From Phytohabitans houttuyneae (GTDB lineage: Bacteria; Actinomycetota; Actinomycetes; Mycobacteriales; Micromonosporaceae), in the NCBI RefSeq assembly GCF_011764425.1, contig NZ_BLPF01000001.1, forward strand, positions 620,001 through 684,000: 64,000 bases of DNA, given 5' to 3'. Shown piece after piece: positions 17,456 through 25,766 of the stretch. The position numbers and the translations under genes were made by a program. Position 1 is the first letter of the stretch. Each line of letters starts with the position of its first letter. The notes beneath the pieces were generated by a model. The model was not told the DNA's origin. It did no database searches and was given only the letters and a program-made list of their open reading frames with translations.

Positions 17456-18147
17456 TCGGCGACAGGTTCGCGGGCTTCGCCCGGCTGAACGGGGTCACCA
17501 CCGTGTCCGGCGCCGGCGACGTGCTCGACGGCGAGCCGGTCACACTGCGGCTGGGCCAGGGCGTGGGACCGCACGAGCGCGACCACCTCCGCGCGCTCGT
17601 CGAACGGCGGGGGCTGGCGGACCGGGTGGTCGTCGTGGACACCACGCCGGCGCCGGCCGGCCGGGACCTCGTGCACAAGCACCTGGCGGCGAACGTGCTG
17701 CTCGGCGACGTGCACGCGGCCGGCGGCGGGATAGTCACCGCGGCGTTGCGGCTGGCCGGCGAGAACGAGCTGCTGCTCGACCACCAGACCGGCCTGCACG
17801 TACAGGGAATGGTCGTCATCGAGGCCGTCCGGCAGATGCTGCTCGCGGCGTACGCCACGGCGAGCCGCCGGCCCGACGACTACGTGGTCTGGAACGGCAT
17901 CCAGCTCGACTTCGAGAGCTTCCTGTTTCCGCTGCCGGCGCGGCTGTACTGCGCGCTGGAGCCGGTCACCGACGGGCGGGGAACCGCGCGCGTCCAGGTG
18001 GAGCAGGGCGGTCGCCGCGTGGCGAGCGCGCTGGCGCGGTTCACCGCGTTCGCGGCGGAGCGGATCGCGCCGGTCGAACAGCGGCGGGCCGAGGGAGCGC
18101 TGCGGGCCGGGATGCCCGAGAGCCTGACCGCAGGAGCGTCCACATGA
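17437..18147 (+). CDS. AfsA-like hotdog-domain protein (butyrolactone/butenolide-type synthase)
   Basis: 236 residues. The A-factor biosynthesis hotdog signature is visible in both repeats: HKHLAANVLLGDVH near residue 80, then ELLLDHQTGLHVQGMVVIEAVRQMLL near 110. AfsA enzymes esterify a beta-ketoacyl chain with dihydroxyacetone phosphate, the first step to gamma-butyrolactones, butenolides and furan signals. I chose the GTG at 17437 behind ACGGGGG. The gene overlaps a HAD phosphatase by ATGA and is followed by KAS III-like and flavoprotein genes, matching the steps expected after AfsA. Confidence 0.88.
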   Translation: MRDVWVVGDRFAGFARLNGVTTVSGAGDVLDGEPVTLRLGQGVGPHERDHLRALVERRGLADRVVVVDTTPAPAGRDLVHKHLAANVLLGDVHAAGGGIVTAALRLAGENELLLDHQTGLHVQGMVVIEAVRQMLLAAYATASRRPDDYVVWNGIQLDFESFLFPLPARLYCALEPVTDGRGTARVQVEQGGRRVASALARFTAFAAERIAPVEQRRAEGALRAGMPESLTAGAST

Positions 18148-18905
18148 GACCGATCGCGTTCTTCGACGTCGACGGCACGCTCGTGGCCGGCACGACGATG
18201 CGCGAGTTCCTGCGCTTCCGGCTCGGCACGGCCGCGGCGGAGCAGCGCTGGCGTGAGCTGCGCGGCGACGGTGCCGGGCGTGCGGAGGCGAACCGCCGCT
18301 ACTTCCGGCTGTACGCCGGGACCCGCTGGGCCGAGCTGATGTCCGAAGGAAGGCGGTGGTACGACACGTGGTCGCGCCGCCCCGACGGCTACGTCTCGGG
18401 CGGCCTCGGCGCGCTGCGCCGCCACCGCGCGCACGGCCACGCCGTCGTGCTCGTCTCCGGCTCGTTCCTGCCCTGCCTGCTCCCGATCGCCGAGCACCTC
18501 GGCGCGGACGCGGTGCTGTGCACCGAGCCGGAGACCGACGGCGGCGGGGTGCTCACCGGCACCGCCCAGCCGATGATCGGCCGGGCCAAGGCGGTGGCGG
18601 CGCAACGGCTCGCCGCGGACTGGCACGTACCGGCCGGTCACTGCTTCGCGTACGGAGACCACGCCAGCGACCTGGACCTGCTGGGCGCGGTGGGGCACCC
18701 GGCGGTGGTCGGCGACGACCCGGACCTGCTCCGGCTGGCCGCACGGTACGGCTGGCCGAGGCTGCCGGCTCAGCCGGTGGCCGCCCCGGACCCCTGCTAC
18801 TGCGGCTGCGCGGTGGCGGCATGGTCGATGCCCACTGTGGAGATTCACCCGCCGGCGGGCCATGGCGCCCCGCCGCGGAACGCGCGAACGAAGGAGGCAT
18901 CATGA
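18144..18905 (+). CDS. HAD-superfamily phosphatase (SerB-like)
   Basis: 253 residues. Motif I FFDVDGTL puts the nucleophile and acid Asp at residues 8 and 10. Motif II is LVSGSF, and motif IV is YGDHASDLDLLG. In methylenomycin-furan type pathways a HAD phosphatase (MmfP) removes the phosphate from the AfsA-type product; this gene is placed to do the same. It overlaps both neighbours by ATGA, so the three are translationally coupled. A C-terminal CYCGC cysteine cluster is unusual. Confidence 0.88.
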   Translation: MRPIAFFDVDGTLVAGTTMREFLRFRLGTAAAEQRWRELRGDGAGRAEANRRYFRLYAGTRWAELMSEGRRWYDTWSRRPDGYVSGGLGALRRHRAHGHAVVLVSGSFLPCLLPIAEHLGADAVLCTEPETDGGGVLTGTAQPMIGRAKAVAAQRLAADWHVPAGHCFAYGDHASDLDLLGAVGHPAVVGDDPDLLRLAARYGWPRLPAQPVAAPDPCYCGCAVAAWSMPTVEIHPPAGHGAPPRNARTKEAS

Positions 18906-19837
18906 CAGCGGCGACGATTCTCGGCACCGGGTCCGCGCTGCCGGCCCGCCTGGTCGGCAACGCCGAGGTCGGTGCGCCGGCCGGGGTCGACGCGGCCTGG
19001 GTGGTGGCGAAGACCGGCATCCGGTACCGGCGGTGGGCCGCGCCGGGCGAGCTGACCTCCGATCTGGCGGTGGCGGCGGCGCGGCGGGCACTGCGCAGCG
19101 CGGGGCGGCGGCCGGAGCAGGTCGGCGTGATCGTGGTCGCCACGTCCACACCGGACCAGCCGCAGCCACCGACCGCCGCGGCGGTGCAGCACCGGCTCGG
19201 CGCCCGGGACGCGGCCGCGTTCGACGTCAACGCCGTGTGCAGCGGGTTCGTGTTCGCGCTGGCCACCGCGCACGGCATGGTCGCCGGCGACCGCTGCGCG
19301 CTGGTGATCGGCGCGGACGTGTACTCGCGGATCCTGGATCCCACCGACCGGCGCAGCGCGATCCTGTTCGGCGACGGCGCGGGGGCCGCGGTGCTCGGAC
19401 CGGCACGGGACGGCGGTGACACCGCGCTGCGGCTGCACACGTTCGGCGCACACCGGGACCTGATCCGCGTACCGCCGGGCGGTCACTTCACCATGGACGG
19501 CCGGGCGGTGCGCGGATTCGTCCGCGACCGCGTACCCGACCTGGTGCACCGCTTCCTCGCGGACCGTTCGGTGCCCCGGGACGCCGTGGCGCATCTCGTG
19601 CCGCACCAGGCCAACGGGGTGATGCTGGACGAGCTCGGCGCGGCGCTCGACCTGCCGGCGGCCACCGTGCACCGGACCGTCGAGACGTACGGCAACACCG
19701 GCGCCGCCTCGGTGCCGGTGACCCTCGACCACGCCGCCCGCGCCGGCCGGATCCGGGCGGGCGAACGGGTGCTGCTGCTCGGCTTCGGCGGCGGCATGGC
19801 GGTCGGCATGGCCCTGCTCACCTGGAGCCCGGCATGA
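18902..19837 (+). CDS. 3-oxoacyl-ACP synthase III-like enzyme (KAS III)
   Basis: 311 residues. The triad Cys113 (NAVCSGF), His235 (VPHQANG) and Asn265 (YGNTGAAS) is complete. The C-terminal GFGGGMAVG loop is typical. KAS III enzymes condense an acyl-CoA starter with malonyl-ACP to give beta-ketoacyl-ACP, which is exactly the acyl donor an AfsA-type enzyme needs. It overlaps the HAD gene and the following flavoprotein gene by four bases each, so it is in the middle of one coupled operon. Confidence 0.9.
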   Translation: MTAATILGTGSALPARLVGNAEVGAPAGVDAAWVVAKTGIRYRRWAAPGELTSDLAVAAARRALRSAGRRPEQVGVIVVATSTPDQPQPPTAAAVQHRLGARDAAAFDVNAVCSGFVFALATAHGMVAGDRCALVIGADVYSRILDPTDRRSAILFGDGAGAAVLGPARDGGDTALRLHTFGAHRDLIRVPPGGHFTMDGRAVRGFVRDRVPDLVHRFLADRSVPRDAVAHLVPHQANGVMLDELGAALDLPAATVHRTVETYGNTGAASVPVTLDHAARAGRIRAGERVLLLGFGGGMAVGMALLTWSPA

Positions 19838-20981
19838 CCGGGGTGCTCGTGGTCGGCGCCGGGCCGAGCGGCCTTGTCACCGCCTGCGAGCTGCTGCGCC
19901 GCGGGGTGACGGTGCGGCTGGTGGACGCCGCGCCGCGGCCCGCGCCGTACTCCAAGGCGCTGCTGCTCTGGCCGCCGACCCTGCGCGTGCTGGCCGGGCT
20001 CGGCGTCCGCGCGACGGTCGAACGGGCCGCGTTGCCGATCCGCGCGTTCCGCTACTTCTCCGGCGGGCGCCCGCTCGCGGCGCTGCCCTTTCCGGACAGC
20101 CTGGCGCCGCTGTGCCTGCCGCAGCGGGAGACCGAGCGCATCCTGACCGACCGCCTGCACCAGCTCGGCGGCGCCGTCGAGCGGGGCGTGCGGCTGACCA
20201 CTGTGGATGGTACCGGCGCCGCGACCCTTGCGCTGCCGGACGGCCGCCTCGAGCACATCCATCCACAGTGGGTGGTGGGCGCCGACGGCGCGTCCAGCAC
20301 CGTGCGGAAGCGGCTCGGGCTGCGCCTGGCCGGCAGCACGCACGAAGAGAGCTACCTCGTGGTCGACGCCACCGCCACCGGCCCGCTGCCGGACGGCGAG
20401 GCGCACTACCACCAGTCCCCGCGGGGGCGCTGGTCGTGGTGGCCCTGCCCGGCGGCCGGTACCGGTTCTTCGCCAACGCCGGCCCGGGCCAGACCATGGA
20501 CCGCATCCTGGCCGAGCGCGGACCGGCCGGCATCCGGCTCGGCCCCGTGGAGTGGGCCAGCACGTTCCGGGTGCACCGGCGGATCTGCACGCGGTTTCAG
20601 CACGGCCGCGTCTTCCTGGTCGGCGACGCCGCACACGTGCACAGCCCGGCCGGCGGCCAGGGCCTGAACACCGGCGTCCAGGACGCCCACCACCTCGCCA
20701 CCGCGATGGCCGCCGTGGCGCACGGCCGGGCGGGCGAGGAGCTGCTCGGGTCGTACACCCGGTGGCGCAAGCCCGTCGTGCGGCGGGTGGTGCGCGAGGC
20801 CGACCTGCAGAACCGGCTGTGGCTGCTGCGCTGCCCCGCCGCCGTCACCGCCCGCGATGTCGCCGTGCGGCTCGCGGACCGCGCCGGGCTGCTGCGCCGG
20901 TACGCCCGCGTGCTCGCCAACCGGTCCGCCGGTTCCAAAACCAACCGTCCCGCCGGCTCCGCCGGACGTCACACCGTCTAG
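19834..20981 (+). pseudogene. FAD-dependent monooxygenase, frameshifted at the G run 20423-20427
   Basis: The N-terminal half has the dinucleotide-binding motif VVGAGPSGLVTACELLRRG and the VVGADGASSTVRK segment. After the GGGGG run it continues in the -1 frame with GALVVVALPGG and the second FAD motif VFLVGDAAHVHSPAGGQG. Adding one G joins them into a normal aromatic-hydroxylase-type enzyme of about 380 residues. The break is therefore a one-base loss in a homopolymer, most simply an assembly error. It overlaps the KAS III gene by ATGA and would tailor the signal molecule by hydroxylation or oxidation. Confidence 0.85.
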
Positions 20982-20990
20982 GAGGCATGA

Positions 20991-22010
20991 ATGTTCCGCC
21001 ATCTCGTCCTGACCGCCCTCGCACTGCTGGGTCCGACCACGGCCGCGCCGGCCGCGGAGCAGATCCTGGACACGCCGGTCAGCTTCACCGTCCGCAACGT
21101 CAACCGCTCGGCGCTGGCATGCCCGGCCGACGGCCGCACCTACACCGTCCGGGGGCACCTCACCGCACCGCGGTCCGCACTGCGCGGAGACGGCCACACG
21201 GTCACGCTCTACCAGCACGGTATCGCCGGCGGCGAGTGGTACTGGCGGCTGAACGTGCCCGGCTACGACCACGCCCGGGAGATGGCCGAGCGCGGGCACG
21301 CCTCGGTCACCATCGACCGGATCGGCTACGACTCCAGCGACGCGCCCGACGGGTACACCACCTGCATCGGCGCGCAGGCCGACATCACCCATCAGATCGG
21401 GCAGCAGCTGCGCGCCGGCGGGTACCGGCTCGGCGGCGGGCGGACCGCGCCCGCGTTCGACCGGCTGGTGCTGGCCGGGCAGTCCAACGGCGGCCTGATC
21501 GCCAACCTTGCCGTCATCTCCTTCGGCGGCTTCGACGCGCTGTCCGTGCACGGCTGGGGCGACCTGGGCTTCACACCACAGGCCGACCGGCGGTTCTGGG
21601 ACGCCACCGCGCGCTGCATCCGCGGTGCCGCCTCGGGTGAGCGCGGCTACGTGTACTACGACGTCGGCAGCACGGACTTCCTGGACGGCAACTTCGCCGA
21701 CGCCGACCCGCGGGTGCGCGACGCGGTCGTGCCGCTGCAGAACCCGCATCCGTGCGGCGACATGACCTCCATCACCGCCGGCATCTACACCGACCTGCGC
21801 CGGCTGGGCGAGATCCGGGTGCCGGTGCTCGTCGTGTACGGCGAACGGGACGCCCGTATCCAGAACGGCGAACTGCAGCGCTCGCTGTACAAGGGGTCAC
21901 CCGACGCCGACCTGGTGACGGTTCCCGCCGCCGGCCACTACATGGGCCTCGAGCGCAACGCCCGGACCGTCCACGACGCGATGGCTTCCTGGCTGGCCGG
22001 GCTGCCCTGA
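20991..22010 (+). CDS. Secreted alpha/beta hydrolase
   Basis: 339 residues with an N-terminal signal peptide (about 22 residues, ending TTAAPAAE). The nucleophile elbow is GQSNG with Ser165. A catalytic Asp is probable in YGERDARI and His in AAGHYMG. AGGAGG lies before the ATG. It is the last gene of the AfsA-like operon, 9 bp after the flavoprotein. An extracellular hydrolase could mature, or turn over, an ester or lactone signal. This role is inference; the fold and export are visible. Confidence 0.85.
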   Translation: MFRHLVLTALALLGPTTAAPAAEQILDTPVSFTVRNVNRSALACPADGRTYTVRGHLTAPRSALRGDGHTVTLYQHGIAGGEWYWRLNVPGYDHAREMAERGHASVTIDRIGYDSSDAPDGYTTCIGAQADITHQIGQQLRAGGYRLGGGRTAPAFDRLVLAGQSNGGLIANLAVISFGGFDALSVHGWGDLGFTPQADRRFWDATARCIRGAASGERGYVYYDVGSTDFLDGNFADADPRVRDAVVPLQNPHPCGDMTSITAGIYTDLRRLGEIRVPVLVVYGERDARIQNGELQRSLYKGSPDADLVTVPAAGHYMGLERNARTVHDAMASWLAGLP

Positions 22011-22026
22011 CCGCCGGTGTCATCGC

Positions 22027-22060
22027 GCGGGCCCGGTCGCCTCGTGGCGGCCGGGCCCGC
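22027..22060 (+). terminator. Strong hairpin terminator after the AfsA-like operon
   Basis: GCGGGCCCGG pairs with CCGGGCCCGC, and the stem extends inward through CGCC/GGCG to a 4-nt loop. It starts 16 bp after the hydrolase stop codon. Confidence 0.7.
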
Positions 22061-22097
22061 GTACGCAACCGGTTAGTCTGTGCGCGGGAGGTGGCCG

Positions 22098-22440
22098 ATG
22101 CCACAGTCGGCGGCGGCGCGCGTGGTGGGCGCCAGCGACGGCGGCGCCAATCACCAGGACGAGCCCCTAGGCCAGCGCATCCGCCGGCTGCGCCAGGCGG
22201 CCGGGCTCACTCAGCACAGCCTCGCCGCTCCCCGATAAACCGGCGCGTTCCTGGCGGCGGTCGAGGCCGGCACCCGCACTCCGAGCCCCGAGGCGCTGGC
22301 CACTTCGCGGGCCGGCTCGGCATCGACGCCGACGACCTGCGGTTCGGGCGGCCGCCCGGCATCGCGCTGATGTACACGTTTCTGGAGCTGGGCTGGCGCG
22401 GGCGCGCCCGCCGCCTGGAAGGTGAGGCGGCGCTGCTGCT
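22098..22440 (+). pseudogene. XRE-type regulator remnant
   Basis: The frame begins MPQSAAARVVGAS and contains the start of a helix-turn-helix (QRIRRLRQAAGLTQ). It stops at a TAA near 22236. Past the stop the text continues as TGAFLAAVEAGTRTPSPEAL, and in another frame as GRLGIDADDLRFGRPPG, the usual continuation of XRE/TPR regulators. One stop and one frame change therefore interrupt it. The remainder is replaced directly by the 3' part of a protease gene, so a deletion fused two dead genes. Confidence 0.6.
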
Positions 22441-22965
22441 GCCGCGGCCGTCGCCGGCAGCACCGAGGCCGCCGTGGGTGCGGCCGTGTGCCGGTCCGGC
22501 TCCACGACCGGCTGGCGCTGCGGCACCATCCAGCAGAAGAACGCCTCGGTCACCTATCCACAGGGGACGGTCACCGGACTGACCCGCAGCGACGCCTGCG
22601 CCGAGCCCGGCGACTCCGGCGGCTCCTGGCTGGCCGGCAGCCAGGCACAGGGCGTCACGTCCGGCGACTCCGGCAACTGCTCGGCCGGCGGCGTCATGTA
22701 CTTCCAGCCGGTCAACCCGATCCTGGTCGCGTACGGCCTGACCCTGGTCACCTCCGGCGGCGGCCCCGGCCCGACGCCCACGGCGACCACCCCGCCGCCC
22801 GGCGGCAGCACCACGTGGCAGGTCGGCGCCACGTACGCCGTGGGCGCGAGCGTCACCTACGCCGGCGTGACCTACCGCTGCCAGCAGGCGCACACCGCCT
22901 ATCCCGGCTGGGAACCGCCGAACACCCCGGCGCAGCCCGGCAAGGATTTTCCGAACTGGGCCTAG
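22441..22965 (+). pseudogene. 3' fragment of a streptogrisin-type (S1E) protease with C-terminal carbohydrate-binding domain
   Basis: The fragment enters at VAGSTEAAVGAAVCRSGS, past the pro-domain and the catalytic His and Asp. It keeps the Ser motif CAEPGDSGGSW and the following GNCSAGG. A Pro/Thr linker and a CBM5/12-type domain (WQVGATYAVGASVTYAGVTY) finish it. No secretion signal remains, and the frame is closed just upstream at 22423-22425. Its stop overlaps the convergent YihY gene by four bases. Confidence 0.75.
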
Positions 22966-23921
22966 TCGTCGAGGGTGCGGGTGTCGCGCAGCTCGACGTA
23001 CGGCTCGCGGTCCGCGGGATGTCCGGCCTCGATCGCGCGGGCCCGGTGCAGCTCGGCGTCGAACTCGGCACCCAGCAGGATCGCGACGTTGGAGATCCAC
23101 AGCCAGACGAAGAAGATGATGACCCCGCCGAGGACACCGTAGGTCTTGTTGTAGGAGCCGAAGTTGGCGACGTACACCGCGAACCCGGCCGAGGCGACCA
23201 TCCACAGCACCACGGCGAGCAGCCCGCCGGGGCTGATCCACCGGTAGCCGCCCTGGCGTGCGTTGGGCGTCGCCCAGTAGAGCAGCGCGAACATCTGGCT
23301 GACGATGACCACGAGGATCGGCCACTTCACGATCCCCCACGCCGTCACCAGCACCGACCCGACACCGAACGCGTCGCCGACCCGCTCGGCCAGGTCGCCG
23401 GTGAGCACCACCATGAACGCGCTGACCGCGAGCAGCACCCCGATCACGATGGTCACGCCGAGCCGGATCGGCACCGTCTTCCAGAACGGCCGCCCCTCCG
23501 GTACGTCGTAGATCGCGTTCGCCGCCCGCATGAACGCGGCGATGTAGCCGGACGCCGACCACAGCGCGCCCGCCGCGCCGACGATGGCGAGGATGCCCGC
23601 GGCACCCTGCGCCTCGGTCAGGCCGCGCGCCCCGTCGGTGAGGATCTGCCCGACCGGCCCCGGCGCGATGGTGCCCATGTTGTCGATCAGCGGCTGCAGC
23701 GCCGGCGCACCGACCAGCCCCAGCACGGACACGAGCACCAGCAGGCCCGGGAAGATCGACAGCACCGCATAGTAGGTCAGCGCCGCCGCCCAGTCGGTCA
23801 GCTTGTCGTCGCCGAACTCCCGCACCGTGCGGCGCAGCACCCCCCACCACGCCCGGCCACCGAGCCGGCTCGGCCGGTCCGGCGCCCGCCCGGCACCGGT
23901 TTCGCGCGCGTCACCGGACAT
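22962..23921 (-). CDS. YihY/BrkB-family membrane protein
   Basis: 319 residues with about six transmembrane segments. The family pattern is visible: DWAAALTYYAVLSIFPGLL near residue 45, ALWSASGYIAAFMRAANAIYDVPE near 115, and the C-terminal IIFFVWLWISNVAILLGAEFDAEL. The molecular function of this family is not settled, and the old RNase BN name is wrong. Its start overlaps the end of the DUF2243 gene, so they are co-transcribed. Confidence 0.93.
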   Translation of the reverse strand: MSGDARETGAGRAPDRPSRLGGRAWWGVLRRTVREFGDDKLTDWAAALTYYAVLSIFPGLLVLVSVLGLVGAPALQPLIDNMGTIAPGPVGQILTDGARGLTEAQGAAGILAIVGAAGALWSASGYIAAFMRAANAIYDVPEGRPFWKTVPIRLGVTIVIGVLLAVSAFMVVLTGDLAERVGDAFGVGSVLVTAWGIVKWPILVVIVSQMFALLYWATPNARQGGYRWISPGGLLAVVLWMVASAGFAVYVANFGSYNKTYGVLGGVIIFFVWLWISNVAILLGAEFDAELHRARAIEAGHPADREPYVELRDTRTLDD

Positions 23922-24402
23922 CGCGGCTCACTCCCTCACCGGTGGCGAGGCTTCGCCGGTAGGTCCAGGTCCCAAGGACGGCGAGCAGCAGACCGAAGAC
24001 CAGAAAACCGATGTCGTACACGGTCTGGTGCGCGCCGGCCCGGACGTGGTGCAGGCCCAGAACATGGTGGTTCACCAGCCCTTCGGTCAGGTTGAACAGC
24101 CCCCACCCGGCCAGCAGCGGTCCGATCAGGGCGGGCCACGGGAAGCTTCTGGAACGCGCCCTGCTGCGCTGCCACAGCCACATCAGCCCGCCGAAGACGG
24201 CAAACCACGTCGCCGCGTGGAACAGCCCGTCGGCGACGAGATTAGCGGTCAGGTCGGCGTCGCGGCGGGCGGTCAGCAGGTGGTGCCAGCGCAGGATCTG
24301 GTGCAGCAGGATGCCGTCCACGAAGCCGCCCAGGCCCGCGCCCAGCAGCAGCCCCGGACCGAGGACCGATCCCACCCATCGACCGGGCTGCGTCTGCGCC
24401 AT
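23911..24402 (-). CDS. DUF2243-family membrane protein
   Basis: 163 residues with four hydrophobic segments. The His-rich first segment GGFVDGILLHQILRWHH and the later LFNLTEGLVNHHVLGLHHVR are hallmarks of DUF2243 proteins. The regular histidines near membrane helices suggest metal or haem binding, but no function is established. I chose the ATG at 24402 (MAQTQPGRW), which places the first helix near the N-terminus. It overlaps the YihY gene. Confidence 0.88.
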   Translation of the reverse strand: MAQTQPGRWVGSVLGPGLLLGAGLGGFVDGILLHQILRWHHLLTARRDADLTANLVADGLFHAATWFAVFGGLMWLWQRSRARSRSFPWPALIGPLLAGWGLFNLTEGLVNHHVLGLHHVRAGAHQTVYDIGFLVFGLLLAVLGTWTYRRSLATGEGVSRDVR

Positions 24403-24611
24403 GCCAGCCGGGTACCCGCGGACCACCCGGGTACACATCGGACGTAAGTTGACCTTCGGGTGGTGGCTCCTCACCGGACAGTCCGACGGCCGCCCATCTC
24501 GGGTAGGCGGACGCTTGTTGCTTATATTCGCGGGTGGGCTCGACTGCTCGGAAGAGCCACCTGCGTACATCGGATCGGCGCGCGCCGTGAACAACCTCGC
24601 CAGGGACTTCT

Positions 24612-24860
24612 ATGAACATCATCCCTACCCGCCTGCTTCTCGAGGTCGTCCGTGACGGCGCCGGACGGTGGGATACCCGGACCATCGACCTCGAGCTTGG
24701 ACGACGCGGCGCTCACGTCGACAGTGGGATCATGGCCGACCTCCGTCAGCTCGCAGATCGACACCTGGTCCAAGAGGACAACAACCCGCCACAAGGGACA
24801 GGCCCACGCTGGCAATTGACCGCTCTTGGCGCGGCCTGGCTGGAGTCACCGCTCGACTAA
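24612..24860 (+). CDS. Small winged-helix-like hypothetical protein
   Basis: 82 residues. It reads as helix-turn-helix plus wing: WDTRTIDLELGRR, IMADLRQLADRHLVQ, RWQLTALGAAWL. This is close to the shape of small DNA-binding proteins of the MarR/PadR type. CAGGGA lies six bases before the ATG. It is isolated, with no partner gene. The function is unknown. Confidence 0.5.
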   Translation: MNIIPTRLLLEVVRDGAGRWDTRTIDLELGRRGAHVDSGIMADLRQLADRHLVQEDNNPPQGTGPRWQLTALGAAWLESPLD

Positions 24861-25143
24861 GGAAGATCGAGGAGCGTGCGTGTGCTGCCGTGCCAGAGCG
24901 GCGGGTCGTGATGGCCGGGTGATCGCGCTCGGCGACGCCGGTGTGGCCTTACCGGCACCCGGTCGGCGACAGCGGTGTCCAGCAGGTGTTGGGCGAGGGC
25001 ATGTTCCGTAGTCGGGTGTCAGCGAGGTGATCCGGGCGGTGATGCCGGACGCGGGCAGTGCGCGACCGGCCGGCCCCACCCGTGACGCCGGCCCGGGTGA
25101 TCGACGCGCGGCCTCAAGACCGACGGGCGGTTCGTGGTACACA

Positions 25144-25160
25144 GTGACGTGTGACGTCAC
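25144..25160. promoter_or_regulatory. TetR operator, copy 1
   Basis: A perfect inverted repeat GTGACGT-GTG-ACGTCAC. The central GTG is the proposed start codon of the TetR gene itself. The site matches 27304-27320 in geometry and in nearly all bases. Confidence 0.8.
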
Positions 25161-25753
25161 AAGCTCCCGCCGATCGCGAGTCCACCGGCATCGAAGACGC
25201 CGTGCTGGATGCCACCCGTGACTGCGTTTTGGCGTACGGGGTTCGGCGTACCACGCTCACCGATGTGGCGAAACGGGCCGGCGTGTCCCGGATGTCGATC
25301 TACCGTCGCTGGCCGGACGTTCAGTCGCTGGTCGCGGACCTGATGAGCCGGGAGTGGCACGCGGTGCTCGTCGCCGCTGCGGCGGCTGGCCTGAAGCGGC
25401 GCGGTCGGCAGCGTACCCGGGGCGTGGCGGAGATCGTCGCGGTCGTGCGCGGGCTGCGCGAGCACCCGCTGCTGCGGAAGATCAAGGAGGTCGACCCGGA
25501 GATCCTGCTGCCGTACATGCTGGACCGCCGCGGCGCCAGCCAGGAGGAGATGCTCGAGTTCGTGGTGCAGGCGCTGCGGACCGGGCAGCAGGATGGATCG
25601 ATCCGGGCGGGTGATCCGGAGCGGATGGGCCGGGCAATCCTGCTGGCGGCGCAGCCGTTCGCGCTGTCGGCGGCTCTGGCGACCGACAAGTACGACGCGA
25701 CCGAGCTCGACGCGGAGTTGACCGCGTTGCTGGATGCGTACCTGTCGCCGTGA
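25151..25753 (+). CDS. TetR-family transcriptional regulator
   Basis: 200 residues. The N-terminal DNA-binding domain reads YGVRRTTLTDVAKRAGVSRMSIYRRWPD (residues about 29-56). The ligand domain is helical. The GTG start lies within the operator palindrome, so translation may start on a leaderless or nearly leaderless transcript, and bound repressor would block it directly. A twin operator lies between the divergent AGPS-like and glpD genes just downstream, so these three genes form one regulon. A TetR, a GlpD and an AGPS-like flavoprotein are also neighbours in mycobacteria (Rv2249c-Rv2251). Confidence 0.92.
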   Translation: MTSQAPADRESTGIEDAVLDATRDCVLAYGVRRTTLTDVAKRAGVSRMSIYRRWPDVQSLVADLMSREWHAVLVAAAAAGLKRRGRQRTRGVAEIVAVVRGLREHPLLRKIKEVDPEILLPYMLDRRGASQEEMLEFVVQALRTGQQDGSIRAGDPERMGRAILLAAQPFALSAALATDKYDATELDAELTALLDAYLSP

Positions 25754-25766
25754 GTCCGGCCGACCG

